This document shows, in pieces, positions 8,447 through 18,100 of a stretch of 64,000 bases of DNA. The notes under the pieces were generated by a model. It saw only the letters and a program-made list of their open reading frames with translations. It had not been told where the DNA came from and ran no database searches. The stretch is taken from NCBI GenBank assembly GCA_017411385.1, contig JAFQQF010000006.1, positions 62,001 through 126,000 on the forward strand, read 5' to 3'. Every line of letters starts with the position of its first letter. Positions within the stretch are counted from its first letter, which is position 1. Made by a program: the position numbers and the translations under genes. This stretch comes from Ruminococcus sp. Its GTDB lineage: Bacteria; Bacillota; Clostridia; Oscillospirales; Acutalibacteraceae.

Positions 8447-9280
8447 ATGATATATATTCTGTATAATCCTCTTGCAGGCGGCGGTAAGGGAGAAACCTTC
8501 GCGAATGAAGCAAAGAAGGCACAGACAGGCGAGTGTGAGCTTCACTCGGTAATTGATATGGATATGAAGGCTTTCGTATCAAACTGCACCAAGGATGATA
8601 AAATAATCCTCTGCGGAGGCGACGGCACACTCAACCGATTTGCAAATGATGTGTACGGTATTGATTATCCTTGTGAGATTTATTTTTATAAATCCGGTAC
8701 AGGTAATGACTTCCTGAAGGATGTGGAGGACAAGATGCAGGGCAATATGCTGTATCTTAACGACTATATCAGCAAGCTTCCTACAGTTATTATCAATGGG
8801 GAAGAGAGAAAGTTTGTAAACGGTATCGGCTTTGGTATTGACGGTATGTGCTGTGAGGTTGCAGACCAGCTTATTGCTAAAGGCAAAAAAGCAAACTATG
8901 CACTGATATCTATAAAGCTTCTTATCCACGGCTACAAATGCCCTGATGCAGTTGTTACCGTTGACGGTGAGAAACACGAATTTAAAAAGGTATGGCTTGC
9001 TTCAGGTATGAACGGCAGATACTACGGCGGCGGAATGGAGGTTGCACCCGAGCAGAACAGATTGGGTGATAAGCTTACCTCCTGTATTATTTACGGCAGC
9101 GGTAAACTCAAGACTCTTATAGTGTTCCCTCAGCTTTTCAAGGGAACTCATATAAATCACAAGGAAATGACAGCGCTTTTCTCAGGTAAGGAGATTACAG
9201 TTGAGTTCAACATTCCCACAGCTTTGCAGATAGACGGCGAAACTGTGCTGGGAGTTACATCCTACACAATCAGAAAATAA
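8447..9280 (+). CDS. Diacylglycerol kinase-family lipid kinase
   Basis: 277 residues. The DAGK catalytic signature GGDGTLNRFAND (nucleotide-binding loop) and the downstream KSGTGNDF are clear, followed by the beta-sandwich half of YegS/DgkB-type enzymes (YYGGGMEVAP, IDGETV). These soluble kinases phosphorylate diacylglycerol or related lipids, recycling the DAG released during lipoteichoic acid and envelope synthesis. The AAGGAG site lies eight bases before the ATG. The gene has its own consensus promoter and terminator, so it is a single-gene unit. True DgkB and other DAGK-like lipid kinases cannot be told apart by reading alone. Confidence 0.88.
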   Translation: MIYILYNPLAGGGKGETFANEAKKAQTGECELHSVIDMDMKAFVSNCTKDDKIILCGGDGTLNRFANDVYGIDYPCEIYFYKSGTGNDFLKDVEDKMQGNMLYLNDYISKLPTVIINGEERKFVNGIGFGIDGMCCEVADQLIAKGKKANYALISIKLLIHGYKCPDAVVTVDGEKHEFKKVWLASGMNGRYYGGGMEVAPEQNRLGDKLTSCIIYGSGKLKTLIVFPQLFKGTHINHKEMTALFSGKEITVEFNIPTALQIDGETVLGVTSYTIRK

Positions 9281-9291
9281 TTTTTTACATC

Positions 9292-9322
9292 AAGCAGATA
9301 CCTTCGGGTGTCTGCTTTTTTA
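9292..9322 (+). terminator. Intrinsic terminator after the lipid kinase
   Basis: AAGCAGATACC, TTCG loop, GGTGTCTGCTT, then a T-run. Confidence 0.9.
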
Positions 9323-9327
9323 TTTAT

Positions 9328-9420
9328 TTGGCACAGCTTTTGCTGTGCCAACCTCTTTGAAGAGGAGAGCTTATACAGCTCCCTCTCAGAGATAGCTGTC
9401 ACCGCAGGTGACTGAGTAAG
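9328..9420. repeat. Palindromic intergenic repeat, degenerate
   Basis: Two parts are visible: a perfect hairpin TTGGCACAGC-TTTT-GCTGTGCCAA (9328-9351), and a GCTCCCTCTCAG-containing stretch ending in the palindrome GTCACC-GCA-GGTGAC. The CTCCCTC / GTCACNN...GTGAC composition resembles short dispersed palindromic elements of gut Clostridia. A related piece occurs at 21328. Confidence 0.55.
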
Positions 9421-9446
9421 TACATCAAGAATTTAAAAAATACCTC

Positions 9447-9477
9447 TTGACATATAATACTATGTGATGTATAGTAT
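9447..9477 (+). promoter_or_regulatory. padR promoter with overlapping inverted-repeat operator
   Basis: TTGACA (9447), 17 bases, TATAGT (9470). A perfect inverted repeat, ATACTAT-7 bases-ATAGTAT (9457-9477), spans the spacer and -10. This is the position expected for autorepression by the PadR protein encoded 20 bases downstream. TATAAT at 9475 is a less well spaced alternative. Confidence 0.6.
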
Positions 9478-9497
9478 AATGCGTAAGGAGGTATTGT

Positions 9498-9818
9498 ATG
9501 GATATTCAGCTTAAACGCGGACTTTTAGATGTTTGTGTCCTTGCGTCTATCAAAACCGATGAGTCCTACGGCTATCAGATGATAAAGGACATGAAACCGT
9601 ATGTAGAGGTTTCTGAGTCCACTCTTTATCCGATTTTAAGACGGCTTGAAGCGTCAGAACTTCTCACTGTCCGTACAGCAGAGCACAACGGCAGGCTCAG
9701 AAAGTATTATCGGATTACTCAGGCAGGGCTTGAAAGGCTTGAAGACTTCAAGCGGGAATGGAACGAGATGATTTCTATATACAATTTTGTTACAAGGGAG
9801 GCAGAAGACAATGGATAA
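9498..9818 (+). CDS. PadR-family transcriptional repressor
   Basis: 106 residues, the size of the short PadR_s2 subfamily. The winged-helix core is visible in RGLLDVCVLASI, SYGYQMIKD and the recognition region ESTLYPILRRLEA, followed by a wing GRLRKYYRIT and a short C-terminal dimer helix. It overlaps the next gene by eight bases and heads a three-gene unit. An inverted repeat over its promoter suggests autoregulation. In many Firmicutes this gene precedes HAAS/DUF1700 and DUF4097 proteins and responds to envelope stress or antimicrobials; the inducer here is not known. Confidence 0.9.
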   Translation: MDIQLKRGLLDVCVLASIKTDESYGYQMIKDMKPYVEVSESTLYPILRRLEASELLTVRTAEHNGRLRKYYRITQAGLERLEDFKREWNEMISIYNFVTREAEDNG

Positions 9819-10413
9819 ATATGATTTTTTGGATGCGTTGCGAGAGAAACTCAGCGGTTTGCCCAAAGAAGACGTGTGGCGCTCTGTGGAGTTTTACTCT
9901 GAAATGATAGATGACAGAATTGAAGAAGGCATGACAGAGGCAGAGGCTGTTGCAGATATTGGCGATGTAAGCGAAATTTCTCAGGAGATTATCCGCACAA
10001 CACCTCTTGCTAAAATTGTAAAAGAAAAGGTAAAGCCAAAAAGAAGACTTCGGTGGTGGGAGATTGTGCTCCTTGCGGTGGGCTCACCATTGTGGATTTC
10101 TTTGCTTGCAGCACTGTTCTGCATAATTCTTGCGGTTTATATTGTGATTTGGGTTGTAGTACTCACCTTTATCTGCGTTGACATTGCTTTCTTTGCAACA
10201 GCACTTGCGCTCTTTACGGCAGCTGCAGGACTCTTCTTTGAAGGCTTTGGTGCAGAAGCTGTGCTGTGTATGGGCACAGGGCTGGTTATGGGCGGTCTTT
10301 CGCTTCTGACTTTCCTATTTGTAAAGGTGCTTACAAAGGGTGCTGTGTGGCTGAGCAAAAAGATAGTTCTGGGTATTAAAGCTTGCTTTGTAGGAAAGGG
10401 TGGTGCAAAATGA
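9811..10413 (+). CDS. HAAS/DUF1700 signalling membrane protein
   Basis: 200 residues. Start at the ATG 9811, with GGAGG about nine bases upstream; a TTG at 9787 is in frame but less well placed. The N-terminal ~65 residues form the soluble HAAS helical domain (FLDALREKLSGLPKEDVWRS, ...ADIGDVSEISQEI), which commonly pairs with PadR regulators. The rest has three to four membrane segments. It overlaps padR upstream and the DUF4097 gene downstream (ATGA). It probably senses or transmits an envelope signal to PadR, as proposed for the family. Confidence 0.85.
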   Translation: MDKYDFLDALREKLSGLPKEDVWRSVEFYSEMIDDRIEEGMTEAEAVADIGDVSEISQEIIRTTPLAKIVKEKVKPKRRLRWWEIVLLAVGSPLWISLLAALFCIILAVYIVIWVVVLTFICVDIAFFATALALFTAAAGLFFEGFGAEAVLCMGTGLVMGGLSLLTFLFVKVLTKGAVWLSKKIVLGIKACFVGKGGAK

Positions 10414-11372
10414 AAAAGTCAAATTTGATTATTCTGATAATTGCGCTATGTATGTTTGTTTCGGGAATTTTTGTTTGTGTCGGTGCATTATCAATGAGAG
10501 GAATGAATTTTGACACTATGTTTAAGGATAACAGTACAGTCAGAACTGTAACTTATGATGAAGCTTTTCTCAGTGTGGATGCACAGGTTAAAGCAGGTAA
10601 TCTGGAGATTTTCCCCACATCAGAAGATGAACTGAAAATTGAGTGCACAGAGCCTGAAAACACTCATTATGATATTAAGTTTGAGGGAGATACCCTTGTT
10701 GTCAGACGGGTTGACAACAGAGATTGGCACCAATATTTTATGAACTTCAGCCGCGAGGGCATAAAAATCTATCTGCCTGAGAGAGCGTATGAGGATATAA
10801 AACTTGATGTTTCCTCGGGTAAGATAATTGTAAACGACGGGCTTTCTTGCCGAAATCTTATTGCAGAAAGCAGGAGCGGTTCTGTGCGTGCATACGGTGT
10901 GACTGCACAGGAAAAGATGAGTCTGAAGGCGACGAGCGGTCAGGTATCTTCTAATACTGTAAAGGCTGAGAATATGGAGGTATCCTGCACAAGCGGAAGA
11001 GTTACTCTTGGTAATGTTGTACTTACGGGAAAGCTCGATGTTGAAAATACAAGCGGAAGTATTGAAGTGATAGATGTTAATTGCCTGAGCCTTTCTGTGA
11101 ATAACACATCGGGAGGTATAACCTGCTCAGGTGTTATTGCACAGGATGCTATTACTGCTAAAACATCAAGCGGAAGTATTGAGCTTCTGCAGAGCGATGC
11201 GGATAATCTTAATGTTAAAACTACATCTGGAAGTATTCGCGGTACGCTTTTAAGTGATAAAATATTCATCGCCGAGAGCACAAGCGGAAGCGTTAGGGTG
11301 CCCCAGACAACTCGGGGCGGTATCTGCAAGGTAAAAACCACAAGCGGAAGCATTGATATCAAAATTGTATAA
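10410..11372 (+). CDS. DUF4097 beta-strand-repeat membrane protein
   Basis: 320 residues, starting at the ATG that overlaps the previous stop (ATGA). One N-terminal membrane segment (residues ~6-27) anchors an extracytoplasmic domain made of repeated strands with TSG(S/R/G) turns roughly every 18-20 residues (for example ENTSGSIEVI, KTSSGSIELL, ESTSGSVRV). This is the DUF4097/YvlB-type right-handed beta-solenoid. The repeats are also visible in DNA as recurring ACAAGCGGAAG. It completes the PadR-HAAS-DUF4097 cassette. Proteins of this kind are linked to envelope stress, but the molecular function is unknown. Confidence 0.85.
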   Translation: MKKSNLIILIIALCMFVSGIFVCVGALSMRGMNFDTMFKDNSTVRTVTYDEAFLSVDAQVKAGNLEIFPTSEDELKIECTEPENTHYDIKFEGDTLVVRRVDNRDWHQYFMNFSREGIKIYLPERAYEDIKLDVSSGKIIVNDGLSCRNLIAESRSGSVRAYGVTAQEKMSLKATSGQVSSNTVKAENMEVSCTSGRVTLGNVVLTGKLDVENTSGSIEVIDVNCLSLSVNNTSGGITCSGVIAQDAITAKTSSGSIELLQSDADNLNVKTTSGSIRGTLLSDKIFIAESTSGSVRVPQTTRGGICKVKTTSGSIDIKIV

Positions 11373-11381
11373 GGCATAAAA

Positions 11382-11414
11382 ACAAGGCACGGATTATTAA
11401 AATCTGTGCCTTGT
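11382..11414. terminator. Terminator between the DUF4097 and ktrA genes
   Basis: ACAAGGCACGGATT pairs with AATCTGTGCCTTGT (one G-U), followed by a short T-run on the plus strand. It lies between convergent genes and may serve both. Confidence 0.8.
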
Positions 11415-11424
11415 GCTTTTTGGT

Positions 11425-12075
11425 TTATTTGAGTTTTGAGAGTTTGTCAGAATTTACAACCACAATCAGCTCTGTGCCTTTTTTTAGAGGGAGTGTCGGG
11501 TCAACATCAATGCTCACGCTGTCGCCGTTTTTGATTGCCACTACGTTGAGTGCGTATTTTTTTCTCAGATTAAGGTCAATGAGGCTTTTGCCAACCCACT
11601 CGGGCTTTATGTCTATCTCCACCATAGAAACATCCTTGGAAAGCTCGACTATGTCTACAAAGCCTGAGGAAAGAAGATTTTTAGCAAGGCGGATGCCCGA
11701 CTCGTTTTCAGGGAATACAACCTTGTCAGCGCCTACTTTGAGCATAATCTTTCTGTGCATTTCGCTTGCACATTTTGCAATTATAGTGGGTACTCCTGCC
11801 TCTTTGCACAGGGTGATTGCCATAACACTCGCTTCCAGATTGTCAGCCATTGCAACGATAACAACATCTGCGTTGGAGATACCAAGCTCCTGTATAACAT
11901 CAGGGTCAGTAATATCTGCACATTTGCACACAGGGATAAAATCTATTGCAGAGTTTACAATGTTTTCGTTAATATCGACTGCAAGTACCTCGGCTCCGTT
12001 TTCAATAAGCTCTTTGGCAACAGCAAGACCGTATTTGCCAAGTCCGAATACTGCATAAAATTTGTTGATACTCAT
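11425..12075 (-). CDS. ktrA: TrkA/KtrA-type potassium uptake regulatory subunit
   Basis: 216 residues: an N-terminal RCK/TrkA-N Rossmann domain (FGLGKYGLAVAKEL nucleotide loop at the start, acidic residue in LAVDINE), and a C-terminal TrkA-C domain from about residue 135. A single RCK-N/C pair is the KtrA layout rather than the doubled TrkA of enterobacteria. It binds ATP/ADP, and in many Firmicutes c-di-AMP at RCK-C, to gate the membrane subunit. It lies 13 bases downstream of the KtrB/TrkH gene in the same operon. Confidence 0.92.
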   Translation of the reverse strand: MSINKFYAVFGLGKYGLAVAKELIENGAEVLAVDINENIVNSAIDFIPVCKCADITDPDVIQELGISNADVVIVAMADNLEASVMAITLCKEAGVPTIIAKCASEMHRKIMLKVGADKVVFPENESGIRLAKNLLSSGFVDIVELSKDVSMVEIDIKPEWVGKSLIDLNLRKKYALNVVAIKNGDSVSIDVDPTLPLKKGTELIVVVNSDKLSKLK

Positions 12076-12088
12076 AGTGGTACTCCTT

Positions 12089-13447
12089 TTATCCCACGCT
12101 GATTTTTTCGGTGGGGTTTGAGATTATGTTTTTGTTTTCTTTTCTCAGGGTGAAGGCAACAGCAAGGGAGATTGGCCCTATTCTGCCTAAATACATTGTA
12201 GCTGTAATAACTAGCTTGCCAAAGGTGTCAAGATAGGGTGTCAGGTTTCTTGAAAGTCCTACCGTTGCGGTGGCACTTACTGTTTCGAAAAGTATATTGA
12301 GAGCATTGGCATTTGTGCTTGCACATAAAAGTAAGGTGGAAATAAAGAGCGTTGCAAAGGATGTGGCGGTTACGGCTATTGCTTTGCTTACAGCTTCTTT
12401 TCTTAAGTTTCTGTTAAACAGAGTAACTTCGTTTCTGTTTCGCACAGTTGCAAGGGCAGAAGCTAAAAGAACAACGATTGTGACAGTTTTGACACCGCCT
12501 GCGGTACCCACAGGGGAACCGCCGATGAACATCAAAAAGAGCGATACCATAGCACTTCCGTTTGAAAGGTTTTCCTGAGGTACTGACGCAAAGCCTGCTG
12601 TTCTGGTGGTTATTGATTGAAACAGTGAAACCTGAATTTTGTCAAAGAGTGACATATTACCTATGGTGAGAGGATTGCCGAACTCAAAAACAAAGATGAA
12701 CAGAGCACCTGCAAGAATTAACACAGCAGTGGCTGTCAGCACAAGCTTGCTGTGAAGGGTAAGACTCTGAAAGCATCTGAGCTTTTGCTTTTTGAAGTTC
12801 TTTGTTACCCTGAGCAAGTCCCACCAGACAACGTAACCCAATCCGCCCAAGATAATCAGCAAAGCGGTTACCGTATTGATAAGCGGGTGGGTTGCATAAT
12901 TGCAAAGACTGTTACTGCCAATGATATCAATGCCTGCATTGCAGAATGCGGAAACGGAGGTGAACAGAGAAATCCATATTCCCTTTGCACCGAACTCGGG
13001 TACAAATACAATCATATACAGCAAAGCACCTGTTATCTCTACAATAAAGGTTCCGATAAATACCCTTTTTACGAATTTTACTAATCCTGACAGGGAGTTG
13101 AGGTTGAAGGCATCCTGCAGAAGAATTCTGTCTGCAAGTCCCATTCTTTTCTGCAGAATTATCATTATGCCCGAGAGAATTGTGATGATTCCAAGGCCTC
13201 CTGCCTGAATAAGACACAGTATTACAATGTGCCCGAAGGTGCTCCAAGAGGAGGCTGTGGTAAGGGTTACCAGTCCTGTAACACAGGTTGAGGTGGTGGC
13301 GGTGAACAATGCATCAATGTAGGGTACGGCTTCGTTTGTTGCTGAGCTTACGGGAAGGGCAAGCAGTATGCTTCCCACAAGAATTGTTAGCAAAAAACTG
13401 AGCATAATAATCTGGGAAGTAGAAAGAGAAAAAAATCTTTTCTTCAT
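12089..13447 (-). CDS. ktrB: TrkH/KtrB-type potassium channel-like subunit
   Basis: 452 residues with eight or more membrane segments and four pore-like loops typical of the Trk/Ktr/HKT superfamily; TATTSTCVTGL, TSVSAFCNAGID, TTRTAGFASV and ETVSATATVGLSR each carry the conserved pore Gly or Ala. Length fits KtrB (about 450). With KtrA it forms the K+ uptake complex, driven by ion gradients. It is the first gene of a two-gene minus-strand operon with its own promoter. The 5' leader is only about 40 bases, so no c-di-AMP riboswitch fits there. Confidence 0.92.
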   Translation of the reverse strand: MKKRFFSLSTSQIIMLSFLLTILVGSILLALPVSSATNEAVPYIDALFTATTSTCVTGLVTLTTASSWSTFGHIVILCLIQAGGLGIITILSGIMIILQKRMGLADRILLQDAFNLNSLSGLVKFVKRVFIGTFIVEITGALLYMIVFVPEFGAKGIWISLFTSVSAFCNAGIDIIGSNSLCNYATHPLINTVTALLIILGGLGYVVWWDLLRVTKNFKKQKLRCFQSLTLHSKLVLTATAVLILAGALFIFVFEFGNPLTIGNMSLFDKIQVSLFQSITTRTAGFASVPQENLSNGSAMVSLFLMFIGGSPVGTAGGVKTVTIVVLLASALATVRNRNEVTLFNRNLRKEAVSKAIAVTATSFATLFISTLLLCASTNANALNILFETVSATATVGLSRNLTPYLDTFGKLVITATMYLGRIGPISLAVAFTLRKENKNIISNPTEKISVG

Positions 13448-13490
13448 ATTTTATATCTCCGTTTTTGTTTCAAAACAATGATTTTCGAAA

Positions 13491-13519
13491 ATTATACCAT
13501 ATATTATCTGCACTTTCAA
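13491..13519 (-). promoter_or_regulatory. Promoter of ktrBA
   Basis: On the minus strand TTGAAA, 17 bases, TATAAT with TGG just before the -10. Confidence 0.75.
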
Positions 13520-13622
13520 TGCAATATAAGGCATACTTTTGCTTTTTTGCATAATAGTTTTTGAAAGGGGATAAAAAGGTTCGGAAAATATATGAAAAAA
13601 TCTTTATAATTCTTCTTAAGCA

Positions 13623-13651
13623 TTGACTTTCTGTAGCATTGATGATATCAT
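13623..13651 (+). promoter_or_regulatory. Promoter of the pyr operon
   Basis: TTGACT, 17 bases, TATCAT. The predicted start (about 13658) falls just before the first stem of the leader RNA. Together with the ktr promoter and the attenuator, this accounts for the gene-free stretch 13448-13817. Confidence 0.65.
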
Positions 13652-13660
13652 ATCTCTAAT

Positions 13661-13785
13661 AAATCTTTAAGAGCGGTACAGAGATGCCGACAAGATTTGT
13701 GTATATATACGTTCGCAGGGGTTATACTATACCTGCGTGCATTATGCAATTGTGTCTTGTCGTGTGTCTGCGGCAGGATTTTTTT
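13661..13785 (+). promoter_or_regulatory. Candidate PyrR-responsive attenuator of the pyr operon
   Basis: The first hairpin (13661-13698) has a perfect lower stem AAATCTT/AAGATTT, an internal loop, and an upper stem CGGTA/TGCCG closing the hexaloop CAGAGA. That hexaloop matches the CNGNGA loop known for PyrR-binding anti-antiterminators. The 3' part of this hairpin, CGACAAGA (13688-13695), is perfectly complementary to TCTTGTCG (13755-13762), an alternative antiterminator pairing. A weaker stem CCTGC/GCAGG ends at a run of seven T (13779-13785), a possible terminator. The folding is read by eye, and PyrR itself is not in the window. Confidence 0.6.
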
Positions 13786-13817
13786 ATTATATAAGAGTAT
13801 ATATACAGGTGACAGTT

Positions 13818-15083
13818 ATGAAGTATCTGCTAAAAAATGCAAAAGTGTATACAGCGGGCAAGTTCGAAAATGTTGACGTGCTCGTTGATGCTTCTTCCAT
13901 TGTCGCTCTGGATAAGGATATCCAGTGCGATGAGGCTACTATTCTCAATTTTAGCGGTTGTGTTATCTTTCCCGGCTTTGTGGATGTGCATGTGCATTTC
14001 CGTGAGCCGGGTTTTTCGTATAAAGAAACCATTCTCACAGGCTCAAAAGCGGCAGCACGGGGTGGTTACACCGCGGTGTGCACAATGCCCAACTTAAACC
14101 CTGTGCCCGATAGTTACGAGCACCTGAAAGAACAGCTTGATATTATCGAGCGTGATGCGGTTATCAAGGTTTATCCTTACGGTTCAATCACCGTGGGACA
14201 GCTTGGTGAGGAGCTTTCGGATTTGGATGCAATGGCAAAGGATGTTGTTGCTTTCTCCGATGACGGCAGAGGAGTTCAGAGTGCTGAAATGATGAAGGAA
14301 GCAATGCTGAAATCTAAGGCACTCGGCAAGATGGTTGTTGCCCATTGCGAGGATAACGCACTTCTAAAGGGCGGTTACATCCACGACGGTGAGTACGCAA
14401 AGGCTCATAATCACCGCGGCATCTGCTCAGAAAGTGAGTACGGCCCCATAATAAGAGATATTGAGCTTGTAAAGGAAACCGGCTGCAGTTACCACGTGTG
14501 CCACGTTTCTGCAAAGGAGTCAATAGAAGCAATCAGACAGGCTAAGAAAAACGGTGTGGATATTACCTGCGAAACAGGCCCTCACTATCTTGTGCTTGAT
14601 GACAGCTTTCTGCAGGAGGACGGACGCTTCAAAATGAACCCTCCTCTGAGAGATAAAACCGACAGAGAAGCTTTACTGGAAGGTATCCTTGACGGCACGG
14701 TGGATGTAATAGCCACCGACCACGCACCCCATAGCGAGGAAGAAAAGTCAAGGGGACTTGAAAAAAGTGCAATGGGAATCACGGGTATCGAAACCGCATT
14801 CCCCATACTCTACACAAAGCTTGTAAAAACCGGTGTAATCACTCTTGAAAAGCTTGTGGAGCTTTTAAACACAAATGCCAGAAAACGATTTGGCATAGGC
14901 TCAGAGATTGCAGTAGGGCAGAGTGCTTGTTTGACAGTCTTTGACCTTGCAGAAGAGTACACCATAAATCCCGAGGAGTTTATCTCTAAGGGCAAGGCTA
15001 CACCCTTCAAGGGTGAAAAAGTATTTGGAAAATGCCGCCTGACTATGTGCGATGGCAATATAGTCTGGCAGGATAATGAATAA
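13818..15083 (+). CDS. pyrC: Dihydroorotase
   Basis: 421 residues from the ATG at 13818 (AGGTGA upstream); the upstream in-frame extension lies inside the attenuator and is not used. The amidohydrolase metal motif DVHVHFREPG and the late DHAPHS loop are present, with further ligands in AHCEDN and CHVSA. It belongs to the ~45-kDa class I dihydroorotases of Gram-positives and interconverts carbamoyl-aspartate and dihydroorotate, step three of UMP synthesis. It is the first gene of the operon, directly under the candidate PyrR attenuator. Confidence 0.93.
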   Translation: MKYLLKNAKVYTAGKFENVDVLVDASSIVALDKDIQCDEATILNFSGCVIFPGFVDVHVHFREPGFSYKETILTGSKAAARGGYTAVCTMPNLNPVPDSYEHLKEQLDIIERDAVIKVYPYGSITVGQLGEELSDLDAMAKDVVAFSDDGRGVQSAEMMKEAMLKSKALGKMVVAHCEDNALLKGGYIHDGEYAKAHNHRGICSESEYGPIIRDIELVKETGCSYHVCHVSAKESIEAIRQAKKNGVDITCETGPHYLVLDDSFLQEDGRFKMNPPLRDKTDREALLEGILDGTVDVIATDHAPHSEEEKSRGLEKSAMGITGIETAFPILYTKLVKTGVITLEKLVELLNTNARKRFGIGSEIAVGQSACLTVFDLAEEYTINPEEFISKGKATPFKGEKVFGKCRLTMCDGNIVWQDNE

Positions 15084-15107
15084 AGGTAAATGGAAGGAGT
15101 AATTAAA

Positions 15108-18100
15108 ATGGCAAAACGTAAAGATATCAAAAAAATTCTTATTATCGGTTCAGGTCCTATCATCATCGGACAGGCTGCAGAGTTTGACTATGCAGGCACA
15201 CAGGCTTGCTTGGCTCTTAAAGAGGAAGGCTACGAGGTTGTGCTTTGCAACTCAAACCCTGCAACAATTATGACCGACACAACAATTGCAGACAAGGTTT
15301 ATATGGAACCTCTCACATTGGAGTATATCGCAAGAATTCTCCGCTATGAAAGACCCGACGCAATTATTCCCGGCATCGGCGGTCAGACAGGTCTTAACCT
15401 TGCAACCCAGCTCCAGAAGAAGGGTATCCTTGAAGAGTGCGGTGTAGAGCTTCTGGGTACAAGCTCAGAGAGTATCGAGCGCGCTGAGGACAGAGAATTG
15501 TTCAAGGAGCTTTGCGAGAGCATCGACGAGCCTGTTATTCCTTCCCGCATTACCTACAACCTTGAAGAAGCAAAGGAAGCCGCAAAGGAAATCGGCTACC
15601 CTGTAGTTCTTCGCCCTGCATTTACTCTGGGCGGTACAGGCGGCGGCTTTGCATACAACGAAGAAGAGCTTGTTGAGAAGGGTATTAACGCATTCCGTCT
15701 TTCTCCTGTATCTCAGGTTCTTATCGAAAAGAGTGTTCGTGGCTACAAGGAAATCGAGTTTGAGGTTATGCGCGACAGTGCTGACCACGCAATTATGATT
15801 TGCGGTATGGAGAATATCGACCCCGTAGGTGTTCACACAGGTGACTCTATGGTTGTTGCTCCCATTATGTCCCTCAACGACCACGACTTCAATATGCTCA
15901 AAGAGAGTGCTCTCAAGATTATCAAGGCTCTGAAAATCGAGGGCGGCTGCAACGTTCAGTATGCACTCAATCCCGACTCATCCGAGTATTACCTCATCGA
16001 GGTTAACCCCAGAGTTTCCCGTTCATCTGCTCTGGCTTCCAAGGCTTCAGGTTACCCCATTGCAAGAGTTACAGCAAAGATTGCTGTTGGTATGACTCTG
16101 GAAGAGATTAAGATTGCAAACACAAATGCGGCTTTCGAGCCTGACCTTGACTATGTGGTTGCAAAGCTTCCCAGATTCCCCTTCGATAAATTCCCCACAG
16201 TTTCCAACGAGCTTTCCACTCAGATGAAGGCAACAGGTGAGGTTATGGGCATTGGTTCCACCTTGGAGGAGTGCTTGCTCAAGGCTGTTCGCTCCCTTGA
16301 AACAGGTGTGTGCCACTTCTTTATGCCTAAGTTCACAAAGTGGACAACCGAGGATATTTATGCTTACATCAATAGCTTCCACGATGATAACTTCTTTGCA
16401 GTAGCAGAGCTTTTCAGAAGAGGCGAGAGCGTTGAGAAGCTCCACGAGGTTACCGAAATCACAGAGCTTTTCCTTGAAAACCTCAAGATGATTGTTGATT
16501 TTGAGAAGGTTATCACAGATAACAAGGGTGATATTGCAACCCTTAAAGAAGCTAAGAAAATCGGTTTTTCTGACAAGTTTATCGCTATGCTCTGGGGCAT
16601 GACTGATGACGAGATTTTCGCACTTCGTAAATCAAACAAGATTTTCCCCATTTACAGAATGGTTGATACCTGCCACACAGGTGCATACATCCCTTACTTC
16701 TATTCAAGCTATCAGGGTGAGAACAAGTCCATTGTTACAGACAGAGAGAAAACTCTGGTGCTTGGCGCAGGTCCCATCCGTATCGGTCAGGGCGTAGAGT
16801 TCGACTACTCCACCGTTCACGCTGTTTCAACTATCCGCAAGTCGGGTATTGAGGCAATTATTATTAACAACAACCCCGAAACAGTTTCCACCGACTACAC
16901 AACAGCAGACAAGCTCTATTTTGAGCCTCTTACTCCCGAGGATGTAATGAACGTTGTTGAGTTTGAGGGAGCTTACGAAGCTATCGCTTCTCTCGGCGGT
17001 CAGACTGCTATCAACCTTGCAGAGCCTATCGGCAGACGCGGTGTTAAGGTTATCGGTACAGACGTTGAGGCTATCGACAGAGCAGAGGACAGAAAGAGCT
17101 TTGAGCACATTCTTGCAGAGCTTAATATTCCTCAGCCCAAGGGAACAGCAGTTACAAACATCGAAGACGGTGTAAATGCCGCAAACGAAATCGGTTATCC
17201 CGTGCTTGTTCGTCCTTCCTTCGTTCTCGGCGGCCGTGCAATGCAGATTGTTGCAAACGAAGAGCAGCTCAGACGTTATCTCAGAACAGCCGTTGAGGTT
17301 GATGTTGATAAGCCTGTACTTGTTGATAAGTACATTATGGGTAAAGAGGTTGAGGTTGACGCTGTATGCGACGGAAACGATGTTTTCGTTGCAGGTATTA
17401 TGGAGCTTGTTGAGCGTACAGGTGTTCACTCAGGCGACTCTATCAGCGTTTACCCTGCATTCAGTATCAGTGATAAGGTTAAGGGCGTTATCCTTGAATA
17501 TGCAAAGAAGCTTGGTTTAGGTCTTGGCATTGTAGGTCTTTACAATATTCAGTTTATTGTTGACTCTAACGATGATGTTTATATCATTGAGGTTAACCCC
17601 CGTTCTTCAAGAACAGTTCCCTTCCTTTCAAAGGCAACAGGCTACTCCCTTGCAGATATTGCCACAAACGTAATTATGGGCAAGACTCTGAAGGAGCAGG
17701 GCATCTTCACAATCTATCCCACAGAGAAGAATCGTTGGTATGTAAAGGTTCCCGTGTTCTCCTTTAATAAAATCAAGGGTCTGGATGCTTACCTCTCACC
17801 TGAGATGAAGTCCACAGGTGAAGCTATCGGATACGATAAGAAGCTTAACCGTGCAATGTATAAGGCAATTCAGGCAGCAGGTATGACAGTTCAGAACTAC
17901 GGCACAGTACTTGTTACTGTAGCTGACAAGGACAAGGAGGAGGCTCTGCCTCTTATCCGCCGTTTCTATCAGCTTGGCTTTAACATTCAGGCCACAGAGG
18001 GAACTGCAAACTTCCTTATCAACAACGGCATCCGCACCCACAAGATGGGCAAGATTTCAGAAGGCTCCGAGGACATCCCCAAGGCTATCCGCAAGGGTCA

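Noticed and set aside
10940-11377. A minus-strand protein opposite the DUF4097 gene.
   Set aside because: It mirrors the repetitive TSGS coding pattern of the real gene. It has no ribosome site and no family features.
13448-13490. c-di-AMP (ydaO-type) riboswitch before ktrB.
   Set aside because: The promoter is within 45 bases of the start, so the leader is far too short for the element.
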